From NCBI RefSeq assembly GCF_030348505.1, contig NZ_JAUCFJ010000002.1, positions 2,174,001 through 2,238,000 of the forward strand: a stretch of DNA of 64,000 nt, written 5' to 3'. Every line of letters starts with the position of its first letter. The stretch's first letter is position 1. Position numbers and translations under genes: made by a program. Shown piece by piece: positions 15,938-24,676 of the stretch. Origin of the DNA: Lysinibacillus sp. G4S2. GTDB taxonomy: Bacteria; Bacillota; Bacilli; Bacillales_A; Planococcaceae. A model generated the notes under the pieces. The model made no database searches and was not told where the DNA came from. It saw only the letters and a program-made list of their open reading frames with translations.

Positions 15938-16126
15938 ATGGGAGTCGCTGAAGTATTAACAATTGTCTTGGTAGTGTTAAAGCTTACAGGTGTTATTGCA
16001 TGGTCTTGGTGGTTAGTGCTATTACCAGCAATCATATCCTTTAGTATTTACCTATTAATTTTTGTGGTAAAGATAATAACGGTCATAATTACTGCAATAG
16101 CAGTGAAAAAACGTAAAGAAGTGTAG
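15938..16126 (+). CDS. Small membrane protein, transmembrane Fragile-X-F-like
   Basis: A 62-residue protein with two membrane helices. The central WSWWLVLLPAIISFSIYLL and the preceding VLTIVLVVLKLTGVIA are the pattern of the small phage and plasmid 'transmembrane Fragile-X-F' proteins. ATG 15938 follows AGGTGGTG at 15925-15932. It lies 19 bases before the HAD gene's start and may be co-transcribed with it. Function unknown. Confidence 0.6.
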   Translation: MGVAEVLTIVLVVLKLTGVIAWSWWLVLLPAIISFSIYLLIFVVKIITVIITAIAVKKRKEV

Positions 16127-16145
16127 GGAAAGGAGATAAATAACT

Positions 16146-16823
16146 TTGATTAAAGCGGTAATATTTGATTTAGATGGAACATTATTAGATCGTGATCAAT
16201 CTGTTCGTGTATTCATTAACCAGCAGTATGAGCGATTAATGCCACATCTGTCACATATTTTAAAAGAGAACTTTGTTCAACGCTTTATTGAGCTGGACGA
16301 TCATGGGTATGTTTGGAAAGATAAAGTCTACCAGCAATTAATCGAAGAATTTACTATTGAGCTTTCTCAGGAAGCGTTGTTAGAGGATTATTTACAACAA
16401 TTTAAACATCATTGTGTTCCATTTAAAAACTTGCATAGCATGTTACACAATTTGAAAAAGCAAGGCTTAAAACAGGGTATGATAACGAATGGATATGGAC
16501 AATTTCAACTAGATAATATACGAGCTTTAGGCATTGAAGATGATTTTGACGTGATTCTTATTTCTGAATGGGAAGGCATCAAAAAGCCAAATGCTGAAAT
16601 ATTTCATCGAGCACTATCCAAATTAGAGGTATCAGCTAACGAAAGTATGTACATAGGGGATCATCCTTTCAATGATGTGGAAGCTGCTAAAAAAGTAGGG
16701 ATGGTGGCTATTTGGAAAAGAAATGATGGATGGCAAAGTGTTGAAGCGGATTACATCATGGATAATTTAATTGAAATTCAAGATATTTTAGTAGTTTTGC
16801 AAAAGACCAGGCATGATGATTAG
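16146..16823 (+). CDS. HAD superfamily hydrolase with a C-terminus altered by an insertion
   Basis: A 225-residue HAD phosphatase. Motif I is FDLDGTLLD (D9 and D11 by position), motif II is GMITNGYG, the lysine sits in WEGIKKPNAEIF, and motif IV is YIGDHPFNDVEAAKKVGM. The cap at about residues 18-100 is helical, giving a subfamily I enzyme of the phosphoglycolate-phosphatase type. TTG 16146 follows AAAGGAGAT at 16130-16137. The last residues (RHDD) are encoded by a family A element inserted at 16808. Without it the reading would be QKT then TGA, 221 residues, so the insertion replaced the stop but kept the protein nearly intact. Confidence 0.9.
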   Translation: MIKAVIFDLDGTLLDRDQSVRVFINQQYERLMPHLSHILKENFVQRFIELDDHGYVWKDKVYQQLIEEFTIELSQEALLEDYLQQFKHHCVPFKNLHSMLHNLKKQGLKQGMITNGYGQFQLDNIRALGIEDDFDVILISEWEGIKKPNAEIFHRALSKLEVSANESMYIGDHPFNDVEAAKKVGMVAIWKRNDGWQSVEADYIMDNLIEIQDILVVLQKTRHDD

Positions 16824-17003
16824 GAAAAAAACGGGTTTATTATTGAGCGATAGAAGGATTTTTCGTTGCTATAATGCCAATGGATTTCCATTTTTACTGA
16901 TTGTAGCGTAGGGCTACTCGACTCCTGCGGGAAAGCGAGTAGCCCGTAGCGGAAATCAGAGACTTCTAATTAGAGTGGATAAAAATGGTTAATCAAAAAC
17001 CTA
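16808..17003 (+). mobile_element. Family A MITE-like element, 196 bp, with perfect 9-bp target duplication
   Basis: The element is bounded by GCAAAAGAC at 16799-16807 and again at 17004-17012. Its ends are inverted: CAGGCATGATGATTAGG on the left, and on the right GGTTAATCAAAAACCTA, which reads TAGGTTTTTGATTAACC on the other strand. Inside is a 10-bp stem, GGGCTACTCG/CGAGTAGCCC. It encodes no transposase. A 256-bp relative lies at 37056. The insertion lies at the stop codon of the HAD gene. Confidence 0.88.
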
Positions 17004-17091
17004 GCAAAAGACATGAAAAGACTAAAATTCATATTCCTTCTGATTTAGGAGATATTAAAAAGAAAACGAAATCAGGAGGCAATAAAATTTA

Positions 17092-17595
17092 TTGAAGAAA
17101 ATTAGCGTAAGTCTTTTATTATTTCTATGTATTCAAATCCATCATGTAGAGGCAATTACTACTGATTTAGGAAAGATCTATTTAGAGGGTGGAGAATATA
17201 CAGAGGTTAATGAGGCGATTCAAGAATGTGAAGCGTTTCTTAAGCGTGACATAGCTTTACCAACACGACTTCCACCAATTGCTTTTACTCATGTTTTTGG
17301 GTCATTTGATCCTAAACATGTTCCACAATTATCAATCTATTATTTAGTGGAGAATGCTGGCCGTACACATTATACGCTAAATATAGTCGACAATGTGTAT
17401 GAACGTTCATTTCCTAAAGACGCGAAGACAGTGAAATTACCAGATGGAAATGAAATGGTCTATTATAAACGCTCAGATTTTGTGCATTTTAATATCGTTA
17501 AAAATGATTTTCAGTACACTTTTACTGTAGATAAAGTCAGTGCTGACACTATTACTGTTGATGGCATGGTAAAAATAATTAATTCCATGAGATAA
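17092..17595 (+). CDS. Secreted protein, DUF4367-like
   Basis: A 167-residue protein with a clear signal peptide (KKISVSLLLFLCIQIHHVEA). The mature part is beta-rich and ends KVSADTITVDGMVKIINSM, resembling the DUF4367 fold found in sigma-factor-linked lipoproteins and exported proteins of Bacillales. That family assignment is by general pattern only. TTG 17092 follows AGGAGG at 17074-17079 with a long 12-base spacing. The family A element ends 88 bases upstream and may have displaced its original promoter. Confidence 0.65.
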   Translation: MKKISVSLLLFLCIQIHHVEAITTDLGKIYLEGGEYTEVNEAIQECEAFLKRDIALPTRLPPIAFTHVFGSFDPKHVPQLSIYYLVENAGRTHYTLNIVDNVYERSFPKDAKTVKLPDGNEMVYYKRSDFVHFNIVKNDFQYTFTVDKVSADTITVDGMVKIINSMR

Positions 17596-17600
17596 TAGGG

Positions 17601-17638
17601 AAGGCCAGTTATTCCATATGTTGAATACTGGCCTTTTT
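17601..17638. terminator. Bidirectional terminator between convergent genes
   Basis: AAGGCCAGTTATTC pairs with GAATACTGGCC around CATATGTT (17601-17633), followed by TTTTTG. Confidence 0.8.
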
Positions 17639-17646
17639 GTAATACC

Positions 17647-18222
17647 TTATTTAGTTGTTTGATATGTTTTAACTGCAGGAGGAACATACGCTGCACATTT
17701 ATCCAAAAGCGCTGCAACGTCTTTATCTACAAGTAGTGCTTCTCGATATTGGGCTTGTAAAAATTGTTCGTTTTGCATATGGTCAAATAATCCAATAAGT
17801 AAATCGTAATAATGATTGATATTTAAAATACCACAAGGTTTTTGCAGAAGGCCGATTTGATTCCATGTGAATACTTCGAAAAATTCTTCTAACGTACCAG
17901 GTCCACCCGGTAAAGCGATAAAGCCGTCAGCTAGTTCCATCATTTTGCTTTTACGTTCATGCATTGAATTAACGACAATTAGCTCTGTTAAATGCTTATG
18001 AGAAATTTCTCGTTCCTCTAACAAAGTAGGGATAACTCCAATCACTTTGCCACCTTCACGAAGAACTGTGTCTGCAACTGTTCCCATTACACCGACACTA
18101 GCTCCTCCATAAATTAAGGTAATATTACGTTTTGCTAATTCTTTTCCTAGAAGAATAGCTCCTTCTTTATATGCCTCAGAAGCACCGATGCTTGATCCGC
18201 AAAATACTGCAATACTATTCAT
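17647..18222 (-). CDS. LOG family protein (TIGR00730-type Rossmann fold)
   Basis: A 191-residue protein of the LOG/'lysine decarboxylase-like' family. Characterised members are nucleoside 5'-monophosphate phosphoribohydrolases (cytokinin-activating type). Signature segments are VFCGSSIGA at 6-14, YGGASVGVMG at 38-47 and PGGPGTLEEFFE at 105-116, the last being the catalytic PGGxGTxxE. It is full length. ATG 18222 is preferred because a GGAGG site lies at 18230-18234 on the minus strand. It is divergent from the MazG-like gene. Confidence 0.9.
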   Translation of the reverse strand: MNSIAVFCGSSIGASEAYKEGAILLGKELAKRNITLIYGGASVGVMGTVADTVLREGGKVIGVIPTLLEEREISHKHLTELIVVNSMHERKSKMMELADGFIALPGGPGTLEEFFEVFTWNQIGLLQKPCGILNINHYYDLLIGLFDHMQNEQFLQAQYREALLVDKDVAALLDKCAAYVPPAVKTYQTTK

Positions 18223-18362
18223 AATCGTTCCTCCATATCTGATAAGTTTTTTCCTCAATTACGGTTAGTGAACAATAAGCGGGATTAAAAAAACTTACCG
18301 ATTCACTTTTCACTTTTATAGTATAATTTAATTTTAAGAGGAAAGAAATGGAGGAAATAGAA

Positions 18363-18680
18363 ATGGAATTAAATGAGTTTCAAAAATTCGTGAAAGATTA
18401 CTACGATACACGTGGATGGTCTGATTTAAGTATATTTACGCGCATAGGCTTTCTTGCTGAAGAAACAGGGGAAGTAGCAAGAGCTATACGAGCATTGGAA
18501 ATTGGTAGGGATCGACCAGATGAAAAGATTCAATCCTATGAAGAAAATAAGCAAGAATTAGTAGAGGAGCTTGGAGATGTTTTAGGGAATATTATTGTGA
18601 TAGCTAATAAATATGATATTTCACTCGAAGAAATTTTCACAGCTCATCAGGAAAAGCTAATGGAGCGTTATAAAGCATAG
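18363..18680 (+). CDS. MazG-like nucleotide pyrophosphohydrolase
   Basis: A 105-residue all-alpha NTP-PPase of the MazG superfamily, which splits nucleoside triphosphates to monophosphate and pyrophosphate. The metal-binding ExxE and ExxD motifs are visible as EETGEVARAI near residues 30-39 and ELVEELGDVLGNII near 61-74. ATG 18363 is favoured by GGAGG at 18350-18354; an ATG at 18348 would add five residues. It is followed after 25 bases by a GNAT gene, likely in one transcript. Confidence 0.88.
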   Translation: MELNEFQKFVKDYYDTRGWSDLSIFTRIGFLAEETGEVARAIRALEIGRDRPDEKIQSYEENKQELVEELGDVLGNIIVIANKYDISLEEIFTAHQEKLMERYKA

Positions 18681-18705
18681 AGATACATATGGAAAGGGGA
18701 AACAT

Positions 18706-19149
18706 ATGGATTATCAAGTAGAGATTTTGTTAGAAAATCACGATGACTTTACTACGTTTTTAAATACAAAGATTAGAGAGTACAACGATGAACATTCAGC
18801 GTATCATAAAGAAAGTAGACAAAAGGGTACTATTCTTCCGTTGAATTTAATCGTAACCGATCTTCAACAGCAATGGATTGGCGGTATTACTGCTGAGGTT
18901 TATTGGGGATGGGTGGAAATCAATAAGTTTTGGTTTTGTAAAGAATATCGTGGAAAAGGCATTGGTGGACAGCTACTAGCGAAGGCTGAAGAAACAGCTA
19001 AGCAAATGGGGGCAACAAAGGCACTATTAACTACATATGACTTTCAAGCACGCACGTTTTATGAAGCTCGAGGTTATCAGGTTGTTGGAGAAATAAAAGA
19101 TTATCCTCCGGGAAGTAGCTATTTCACAATGGTAAAACATCTAGTTTAA
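18706..19149 (+). CDS. GNAT family N-acetyltransferase
   Basis: A 147-residue GNAT. The acetyl-CoA loop is YRGKGIGGQLL near residues 83-93, followed by AEETAKQMGATKALLTTYDFQARTFYEARGYQVVGE, the classic motif B. The ATG follows GAAAGGGGAAAC. It lies in a probable operon behind the MazG-like gene and ends in a terminator. The substrate is unknown. Confidence 0.9.
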   Translation: MDYQVEILLENHDDFTTFLNTKIREYNDEHSAYHKESRQKGTILPLNLIVTDLQQQWIGGITAEVYWGWVEINKFWFCKEYRGKGIGGQLLAKAEETAKQMGATKALLTTYDFQARTFYEARGYQVVGEIKDYPPGSSYFTMVKHLV

Positions 19150-19155
19150 GTTTTG

Positions 19156-19190
19156 AAAGGCTGTCCAATATTTTACCGCGACAGCCTTTT
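19156..19190. terminator. Terminator between convergent genes
   Basis: AAAGGCTGTC (19156-19165) pairs with GACAGCCTTT (19180-19189), then TTGCC. Confidence 0.75.
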
Positions 19191-19198
19191 GCCACATA

Positions 19199-19663
19199 TT
19201 AATTTATATCTCCTAAATAGATGGGAGTTACTTGACTGTTATTATACTGCTGAATATACTTTATTAATTCTTTCGGGTAAAGTTGATAGCTTGATAAGTC
19301 TTCAATCGATACCCATTCTAATCCGATTTGATGACTATCAGGATTTGTTGGTTGAAAGTTCGTTTCTTTTCCTCGTGCTAACTGACAAACAAAATAAAAC
19401 TCTACTTGATGAGCATTGAAATCGAAAGAAGCATGCTCATGGTTTTTTCCAATATATTCACGAATAAAAAGTAGCTCTCCGATATCAACCGAACAGCCAA
19501 TCTCTTCGATACATTCTCTTATCAAAGCAGCGTGAAAAGTTTCTCCATGCTCTTGCCCACCTCCAGGACAAAGATAAAAGTAGTCTTCGGTGTATTTATT
19601 TTTTGTCAGTAAAATTTTATCTTCTTCTATTATTAAAGCCTTAATGGAATTTCTAATATGCAT
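19199..19663 (-). CDS. NUDIX hydrolase
   Basis: A 154-residue Nudix enzyme that cleaves a nucleoside diphosphate linked to another group. The Nudix box runs from about residue 35 to 57: GGGQEHGETF, then RECIEEIGC, with every metal-binding glutamate present. The N-terminus IRNSIKALIIEEDKILLTKN is the usual first strand pair. ATG 19663 follows an AGGAGCG site on the minus strand. The substrate cannot be predicted. Confidence 0.92.
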   Translation of the reverse strand: MHIRNSIKALIIEEDKILLTKNKYTEDYFYLCPGGGQEHGETFHAALIRECIEEIGCSVDIGELLFIREYIGKNHEHASFDFNAHQVEFYFVCQLARGKETNFQPTNPDSHQIGLEWVSIEDLSSYQLYPKELIKYIQQYNNSQVTPIYLGDIN

Positions 19664-19764
19664 GTATATCGCTCCTAAATTAAATTGGGTAATGAAAATA
19701 TATGGCTTAAAGATGACTAAAAAAACTCCCGAATGTCAAACTTATAGAAAAGGGGAGATTTAAT

Positions 19765-20271
19765 GTGTACTCGATGTCAAATTTTAAATTACTCGTTGAA
19801 AAGCAGGCAGAAATTGATACTATTTATCAAAACTGCGATACATTAATACAAAATACGGTAACGCCAAAATTAGATGCTGAAGTCAATACATTTCTTGATA
19901 GCATAAATAAAAAATTAACAGAACAAGGTTTTACAATAACAGTGACATCTACAGGACTGATTGCCAATTATAATGAAGCTGTTATTAATGTTGATAAGTC
20001 TTCGAAAAATCTAGAGGAGTGCTTTTTCATTAATTTAAATAATTATGCGGAGGATCAAGTTTCCATTGTGTTAGACATTTCGGATTCGAATATGACAAAA
20101 ATATCTAATAATCTTGATGGCTATTCTGAGATAATCGAGCAAATGACCGATACGCTGAAACAAGCAAAAAGTCTTGAAGAAGCCTGTACTTCACCAAAGT
20201 TTATTTATAAAACTAAAAATAATGTCGTTTTAACTTCGGCGGACGAGGCAGTCAATTACTATTTTCAGTAA
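19765..20271 (+). CDS. Hypothetical protein
   Basis: A 168-residue cytoplasmic protein with no recognised domain. It is helical at the start (FKLLVEKQAEIDTIYQNCDT), then alternates beta strands (FTITVTSTGLIANYNEAVINV), and ends with VVLTSADEAVNYYFQ. GTG 19765 is chosen because AGGGGAG at 19751-19757 sits 7 bases away; ATG 19774 would be 16 bases away. It is monocistronic. Confidence 0.65.
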   Translation: MYSMSNFKLLVEKQAEIDTIYQNCDTLIQNTVTPKLDAEVNTFLDSINKKLTEQGFTITVTSTGLIANYNEAVINVDKSSKNLEECFFINLNNYAEDQVSIVLDISDSNMTKISNNLDGYSEIIEQMTDTLKQAKSLEEACTSPKFIYKTKNNVVLTSADEAVNYYFQ

Positions 20272-20350
20272 GAAGAAGCCACCCGAATAGATATAAAGGG
20301 TGGCATGAAAAAGAAGAGTTATTGAATATGTTTATTCCCGCTACAATAAG

Positions 20351-21523
20351 TTAAACAATAAACTTTCTTCCGAATATCAACATAATAATCGTTAAGATGA
20401 AGAAATATAGTGGCATAGTTATCAACGAACCATTATGCAGGAAACTCATCCCAGACGTTATAAGGCTAACGAGTAAATAATAGCCTAAGCTGAAAATCGC
20501 GCCAGCTGTTCCTATAACATCTTGAAAATTGACAAGTGCAAGGCTTAAACAGTTTGGTAGTGCAATTCCTGATCCTAATAACGTAATAAACATAGTCACT
20601 AAAATGCCTATTATTGAGACGATATTAGGGAGTGGTAAAGTACTAACGATTAGTAGTAATAGAGCACCGACCGTCATGACAAAAATGCCAAGATGAATTA
20701 CTTTTTCTGGCTGATAATTGTTTACTAATCTTTTGGAAATCATAGCACCGATAATAGATGCAAGTGCTACAATGATGCCGAGAAATCCATAAAGTCCTGG
20801 CGATAATTTGAAGTGGTCAATAAAGATAAAAGGTGCTTCAGCATAGTAACTGAATAATACACCATTTATCCCTCCAATCAGCAATCCAAAAACAAGAACT
20901 CTTGGAGATGAAATAATGCGTTTCACTACTGGGAAAATAGCGATTCTTCTTCTCGTTGATTTATCTGTTGTTTCAGGAAGTCTAAAATAAGTATAAATAA
21001 ACAACAAAATACTCATCGCAACGAGCACAAAGAAAACAGCTCTAAAACCAAGTGCTTGATCGACCCAGCCACCAATAAGCGGTCCCACTGCAGGAGTAAA
21101 GGCAATGACTGCAGAAATTTGAGCAAACATCGCATTTCTTTTACTGCCAGATACACTTTCTCGCAAAATGGTTTGTGTGATAATAGAGCCTGTCGCAGCT
21201 CCAAAAGCTTGTATAAATCTACTAACTAATAGAAATGTAATCGTTTCCGCGTAAAAACACATGAAACTGCCAATACCATAAAAAATTAAACCGGCCAACA
21301 TTGCTGGTCTTCGTCCGCTTAAATCAGAAATCCATCCCCAACAAAAGACACCAATAGCAAACCCTATAAAATAAATACTTAAGGTTAACTGTACAGAGCT
21401 ATTTGAAGCATTCAAGGCATCTGAAATATCAGGTAGAGATGGTGAATAGATTGTCTCGCTAATCTGTGGAAAAGCTACAAGAACAATCATTAAAAGTAAA
21501 GATGGTGCTGTATATTTTTTCAA
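20351..21523 (-). CDS. MFS drug-efflux transporter, Bcr/CflA family
   Basis: A 390-residue transporter with twelve helices, the length and topology of the DHA1 Bcr/CflA group. Motif A is WGWISDLSGRRPAMLAGL near residues 62-79. The antiporter motif C region is AVIAFTPAVGPLIGGWV near 136-152. It begins at a TTG with GGAGGGC upstream on the minus strand. A weak hairpin and T run in the leader (about 21550-21575) might act as an attenuator, but this is speculative. A drug substrate is not predictable. Confidence 0.88.
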   Translation of the reverse strand: MKKYTAPSLLLMIVLVAFPQISETIYSPSLPDISDALNASNSSVQLTLSIYFIGFAIGVFCWGWISDLSGRRPAMLAGLIFYGIGSFMCFYAETITFLLVSRFIQAFGAATGSIITQTILRESVSGSKRNAMFAQISAVIAFTPAVGPLIGGWVDQALGFRAVFFVLVAMSILLFIYTYFRLPETTDKSTRRRIAIFPVVKRIISSPRVLVFGLLIGGINGVLFSYYAEAPFIFIDHFKLSPGLYGFLGIIVALASIIGAMISKRLVNNYQPEKVIHLGIFVMTVGALLLLIVSTLPLPNIVSIIGILVTMFITLLGSGIALPNCLSLALVNFQDVIGTAGAIFSLGYYLLVSLITSGMSFLHNGSLITMPLYFFILTIIMLIFGRKFIV

Positions 21524-21750
21524 CTTATTGCCCTCCTACAAGCAAAATCTACTTCTTCAAAAAAGAGTAGACGTAGCTAGGGAAACGGCGGGACCATTAT
21601 AAGTATTCGTTCATAAGATGTCATTTTCAATCACCTAAATATGCTTAAAGTAGGAGTGCATAGTCTAGCTACTAGTATATAGCATTTTTGCTTAGGATAG
21701 AAATAATTCCAATCATTAATAATATATTCCTTGGTTTCCAATTACGTTAG

Positions 21751-21936
21751 TTACTATCATAACGTGTGGTTGATTCACATTTCGATGAGCCGCTTCACTC
21801 GCAATGCTCGCTTCAGGATCCCATCTGTGACACTAATCCCCCAAGGAGTCGCCCAGTCTCCACTTCAATCAAATGACATATGTTATAACAAAATGCATCC
21901 TCAATTTTCGGTAATGAGTCAAAATTTTTGAAAAAT
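21751..21936 (-). repeat. Family B dispersed element, inverted diverged copy
   Basis: ATAACGTGTGGTTGATTCAC then GATGAGCCGCTTCACTCGC is the inverted right half of the B element. CCCATCTGTGACACTAATCC then AAGGAGTCGCCCAGTCTCC is the inverted left half. It ends near CAATTTTCGGTAATGAGTC. It occupies most of the 480-base gap 21524-22003, which has no gene. Confidence 0.6.
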
Positions 21937-22003
21937 TAGACTTGTGCATAATAGTGAATACATATAGAATGGAAACAAATGTTCTTAATTGTGGGGGGGA
22001 AGA

Positions 22004-22867
22004 ATGACTACATATAAGCAATTAAAGTTAGTGTTATTCGATGCAAAAGATATTCCAGGATTAATTGCTCTATCTGACTCTGTCGGGTGGGATTACGATG
22101 AACTAGAAATTAGAACGGTTATGTTGTCGGGTAAAATATTTGGTCACAGAAATGCTGAGGGGAAAATCGTTTCAAGTGCTGCTATTATTGCTTATGATAG
22201 TAATTTAGTTTCAATTGGTATGGTCATTGTGCATGAAAATTATAGAGGTTTCGGTCTAGGGAAATTAGCTACTCAAAAATGTATTGACAGTGTTTCAGAG
22301 CATACAGCAATTATGCTCGTTGCAACGAAAGAGGGCGAACCGTTGTATAAGAAAATGGGCTTTACCACTGTAGATTATGTTCATAAATATATTGCAGATA
22401 ATTATAGCGGGGAAAAAAACTTTGTTTCTCACGAGTGGTCAGTAGAAGATTTTCAAGAGGTGGACTTTGCTGCCATTGTTCGTCTGGATGAAGTAGCCTT
22501 TGGTGAAAAAAGAAGCAATTTTCTAAGGAACAGGATAAAACAATCTAAGCGTTGTATTGTTGTGAAAGATCATCAGGCAAATATTATAGGCTTTGGCATG
22601 TCTATTGCAGGACCTATCAATCTAATTTTAGGTCCAATTGTAGCTCCAGATGCACAAACGGCTACCGATATATTTGATACTTTAACTAAAGATCATAACG
22701 GGAAATTAAGAATTGATGTACCATCTGGTCATGCTGAATTTACAAAATTTTTAGAGCAAAGTGGCTTTACAGAGGCAAATACACCTCCAGTTATGATCCT
22801 TCGTGCTGAAAAAATGCCAGCAAGAAATAATACACTATTCGCCATTGCCGCTCAAATTTTTGGATAA
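22004..22867 (+). CDS. GNAT acetyltransferase with a tandem second domain
   Basis: A 287-residue protein. The first half is a full GNAT domain with the acetyl-CoA loop ENYRGFGLGKLA near residues 73-84 and LYKKMGFTTVDYVHKY near 112-127. The second half (about 140-285) is a degenerate GNAT_acetyltransf_18-type domain that ends RAEKMPARNNTLFAIAAQIFG. This two-domain layout is common in Bacillales. ATG 22004 follows a GGGGGGG-rich site. The substrate is unknown. Confidence 0.85.
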   Translation: MTTYKQLKLVLFDAKDIPGLIALSDSVGWDYDELEIRTVMLSGKIFGHRNAEGKIVSSAAIIAYDSNLVSIGMVIVHENYRGFGLGKLATQKCIDSVSEHTAIMLVATKEGEPLYKKMGFTTVDYVHKYIADNYSGEKNFVSHEWSVEDFQEVDFAAIVRLDEVAFGEKRSNFLRNRIKQSKRCIVVKDHQANIIGFGMSIAGPINLILGPIVAPDAQTATDIFDTLTKDHNGKLRIDVPSGHAEFTKFLEQSGFTEANTPPVMILRAEKMPARNNTLFAIAAQIFG

Positions 22868-22966
22868 AACTAATAAGGGCATCATTCAATTGGATGTGCT
22901 CTTTTCTTATTTTTTAAAGGATTTTAAAGGAAATAAAGAGAAATAGAAAGAAAGGGGGAGATCTGA

Positions 22967-23536
22967 ATGTTTCCTAATTTAGAGACAGAAAGACTTATTT
23001 TAAGAGAGCTAACACAGGATGATGCAGAGAGCGTTTTTAAGTGTTTTTCTAATGAAGAAGTCACTCGCTATTATGGACAAGAGCCATTCGTAGAACTACA
23101 GCAAGCAGAAAAACTAGTGAAATACTTTTCAAAGAGCTTTGCTGAAAAAAGAGGAATAAGATGGGGAATTGAAAGAAAAGAAACGAAGGATATTATCGGG
23201 ACAATTGGTTTTAACGTTTGGTCACCGATCCATAAACGAGCAGAAATCGGTTATGAAATACATCCTGATTATTGGAGAAAAGGATATACTTTTGAAGCGG
23301 TTACCGAAATAGTATCTTATGGCTTTGAACAAATGGGGCTGACTCGTATAGGGGCTGTTGTCTTTATAGAAAATGAAGCCTCAAATAAATTACTAACTAA
23401 AATTGGATTTCAACAGGAAGGGATTTTGAGAGATTATATGTATCAAAATGGCCAAGCGCACGATACTTTTGTCTATTCAATTTTACAAAGAGATCAGAAA
23501 GAGACTTTCCGCGATAAAAAGCCTATTAATCTATAA
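22967..23536 (+). CDS. GNAT acetyltransferase, RimJ/RimL-like
   Basis: A 189-residue GNAT of the RimJ/RimL group, whose members acetylate ribosomal protein N-termini or related amines. It starts with the hallmark LETERLILRELTQDDAESV. It has the loop DYWRKGYTFEAVTEIV near residues 104-119 and the C-terminal FIENEASNKLLTKIGFQQEGILRDY. The ATG follows AGGGGGAGAT. It stands 100 bases after the previous GNAT. Confidence 0.9.
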   Translation: MFPNLETERLILRELTQDDAESVFKCFSNEEVTRYYGQEPFVELQQAEKLVKYFSKSFAEKRGIRWGIERKETKDIIGTIGFNVWSPIHKRAEIGYEIHPDYWRKGYTFEAVTEIVSYGFEQMGLTRIGAVVFIENEASNKLLTKIGFQQEGILRDYMYQNGQAHDTFVYSILQRDQKETFRDKKPINL

Positions 23537-23679
23537 AAATATCATCTGTAAACACCGTTAATTGGAAAATAAACAGTAAATTAGATACAGTTTTGCCCTT
23601 ACTTTTTTCGGTTAAATTACTAGTAAGAATATAAAAGTCTTATTAGTGGTGAAAAAGTAATATGTAAGGGGTTTTAAGT

Positions 23680-23910
23680 ATGGAAATACAATATAGCACA
23701 GCTTATTTTGAAAAGTTGGATTTATTAGAAATTCTATATGCAGGGCAGGCAGCGTTAAAAGAAGCCATGCCAACGCATAACGTCAGCAGGCGTCAATTGG
23801 AGCGTTTTGAACAAATAGAAGCTGCAATTGCTAAGTTAAATAAGGAAATTCGAATACTTGAGCTAAACATTATCCAGTCCGTAGATTCTGCTGTAAATAT
23901 GAAAGAATAA
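23680..23910 (+). CDS. Small coiled-coil-type hypothetical protein
   Basis: A 76-residue protein. The second half is one long amphipathic helix (RRQLERFEQIEAAIAKLNKE then IRILELNIIQSVDSAV) with heptad spacing. The ATG follows AAGGGGTTTTAAGT. A good terminator sits 17 bases after the stop, which supports a real gene. No family is recognised. Confidence 0.6.
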   Translation: MEIQYSTAYFEKLDLLEILYAGQAALKEAMPTHNVSRRQLERFEQIEAAIAKLNKEIRILELNIIQSVDSAVNMKE

Positions 23911-23926
23911 TAAAATAAATAAGATG

Positions 23927-23965
23927 AACTCATGCAAAAAACAATTAATTGCATGAGTTTTTTGT
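23927..23965 (+). terminator. Rho-independent terminator
   Basis: AACTCATGCAA (23927-23937) pairs with TTGCATGAGTT (23949-23959), then TTTTTG. Confidence 0.88.
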
Positions 23966-24001
23966 TGAGAATATTAGCTTTTTGTAAAGTAGCTAATATT
24001 G

Positions 24002-24044
24002 AATACCAGGTACTCGATTTTATTTGAGTATTTGGTATTTTTTT
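24002..24044 (+). terminator. Second strong hairpin and T run
   Basis: AATACCAGGTACTC (24002-24015) pairs with GAGTATTTGGTATT (24026-24039), followed by T7. It directly follows another 10-bp inverted repeat (AATATTAGCT/AGCTAATATT, about 23971-23999), giving three hairpins in a row before the next promoter. Confidence 0.7.
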
Positions 24045-24197
24045 GTTTCTGTACTTATTCTAATTTTTATTCGAAATGATAAAAAACTCAGCATTATTTT
24101 CTCCTTTTGACGTCCGATGATAAACATGTTACATAGTAAAATTAGTAAATTCATTAGTAATTTAAATAAAATATTCATTATTTGGCAAATATTTAAC

Positions 24198-24256
24198 TTG
24201 ACTGCGTTTTGAGAAGTATGTAATATGAAATAAACTTCACATGAAGTAAACTTCAT
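24198..24256 (+). promoter_or_regulatory. Sigma-A promoter with overlapping repeated operator
   Basis: TTGACT (24198-24203) and TAATAT (24221-24226) are 17 bases apart. Overlapping and following the -10 are two 16-bp direct repeats, ATGAAATAAACTTCAC (24225-24240) and ATGAAGTAAACTTCAT (24241-24256). Each is a near-palindrome with ATGAAG/CTTCAT arms. The position is ideal for repression, probably by the Xre-type protein at 24677. Confidence 0.75.
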
Positions 24257-24277
24257 ATTTCGGAAGGGAGTATTGTA

Positions 24278-24664
24278 TTGAAACGAAAGTTATTTCAAAG
24301 ATTATTAACATCTTTCCTTGCGATAATGTTAGGTGTTATTAGTCTTTTGATGGATCCGGCAGACAAAATGACAGCAATCTATCTTTTCATTACGGGAATT
24401 ATTATTTTGATTGTATCGATTACAATCTATTCAAGAAAATCAGAAAATGAGGACGATTTATCGAAAGAGTATGATGAAAGAGATGCTCTTATTGATGGTC
24501 ATGCTTCAAATATAACTATGCAGTGTATAACGTCATTAATAATAGTGTTGCTATTTTTGAGTAATTTTATTGTATTATCTGTAAAAGCGGTTCTTTTACT
24601 ATTAATAATCGCTCTTTTCATCTTCAATACTGTAACGAAATTTTTCTATGAACGAGTCCTTTAA
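24278..24664 (+). CDS. DUF2178-like membrane protein
   Basis: A 128-residue protein with four membrane helices in two pairs (about 8-24, 31-48, 85-102, 105-120). The loop between them carries YDERDALIDGHAS, the DERD signature of DUF2178/DUF3796-type proteins. These are regularly encoded next to a small Xre-type regulator, as here. TTG 24278 follows GAAGGGAG at 24263-24270. It is the first gene of the module controlled from 24198. Confidence 0.78.
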   Translation: MKRKLFQRLLTSFLAIMLGVISLLMDPADKMTAIYLFITGIIILIVSITIYSRKSENEDDLSKEYDERDALIDGHASNITMQCITSLIIVLLFLSNFIVLSVKAVLLLLIIALFIFNTVTKFFYERVL

Positions 24665-24676
24665 AGGAGGGCGAAC

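Noticed and set aside
16985-17095. 36-codon open frame starting in the right end of the family A element
   Set aside because: It depends on an ATG supplied by the element and overlaps the start of the secreted protein gene; no ribosome site.
24020-24256. Leftward 78-codon frame upstream of the Xre module
   Set aside because: It covers the promoter and operator and two hairpins; composition is A+T-driven.
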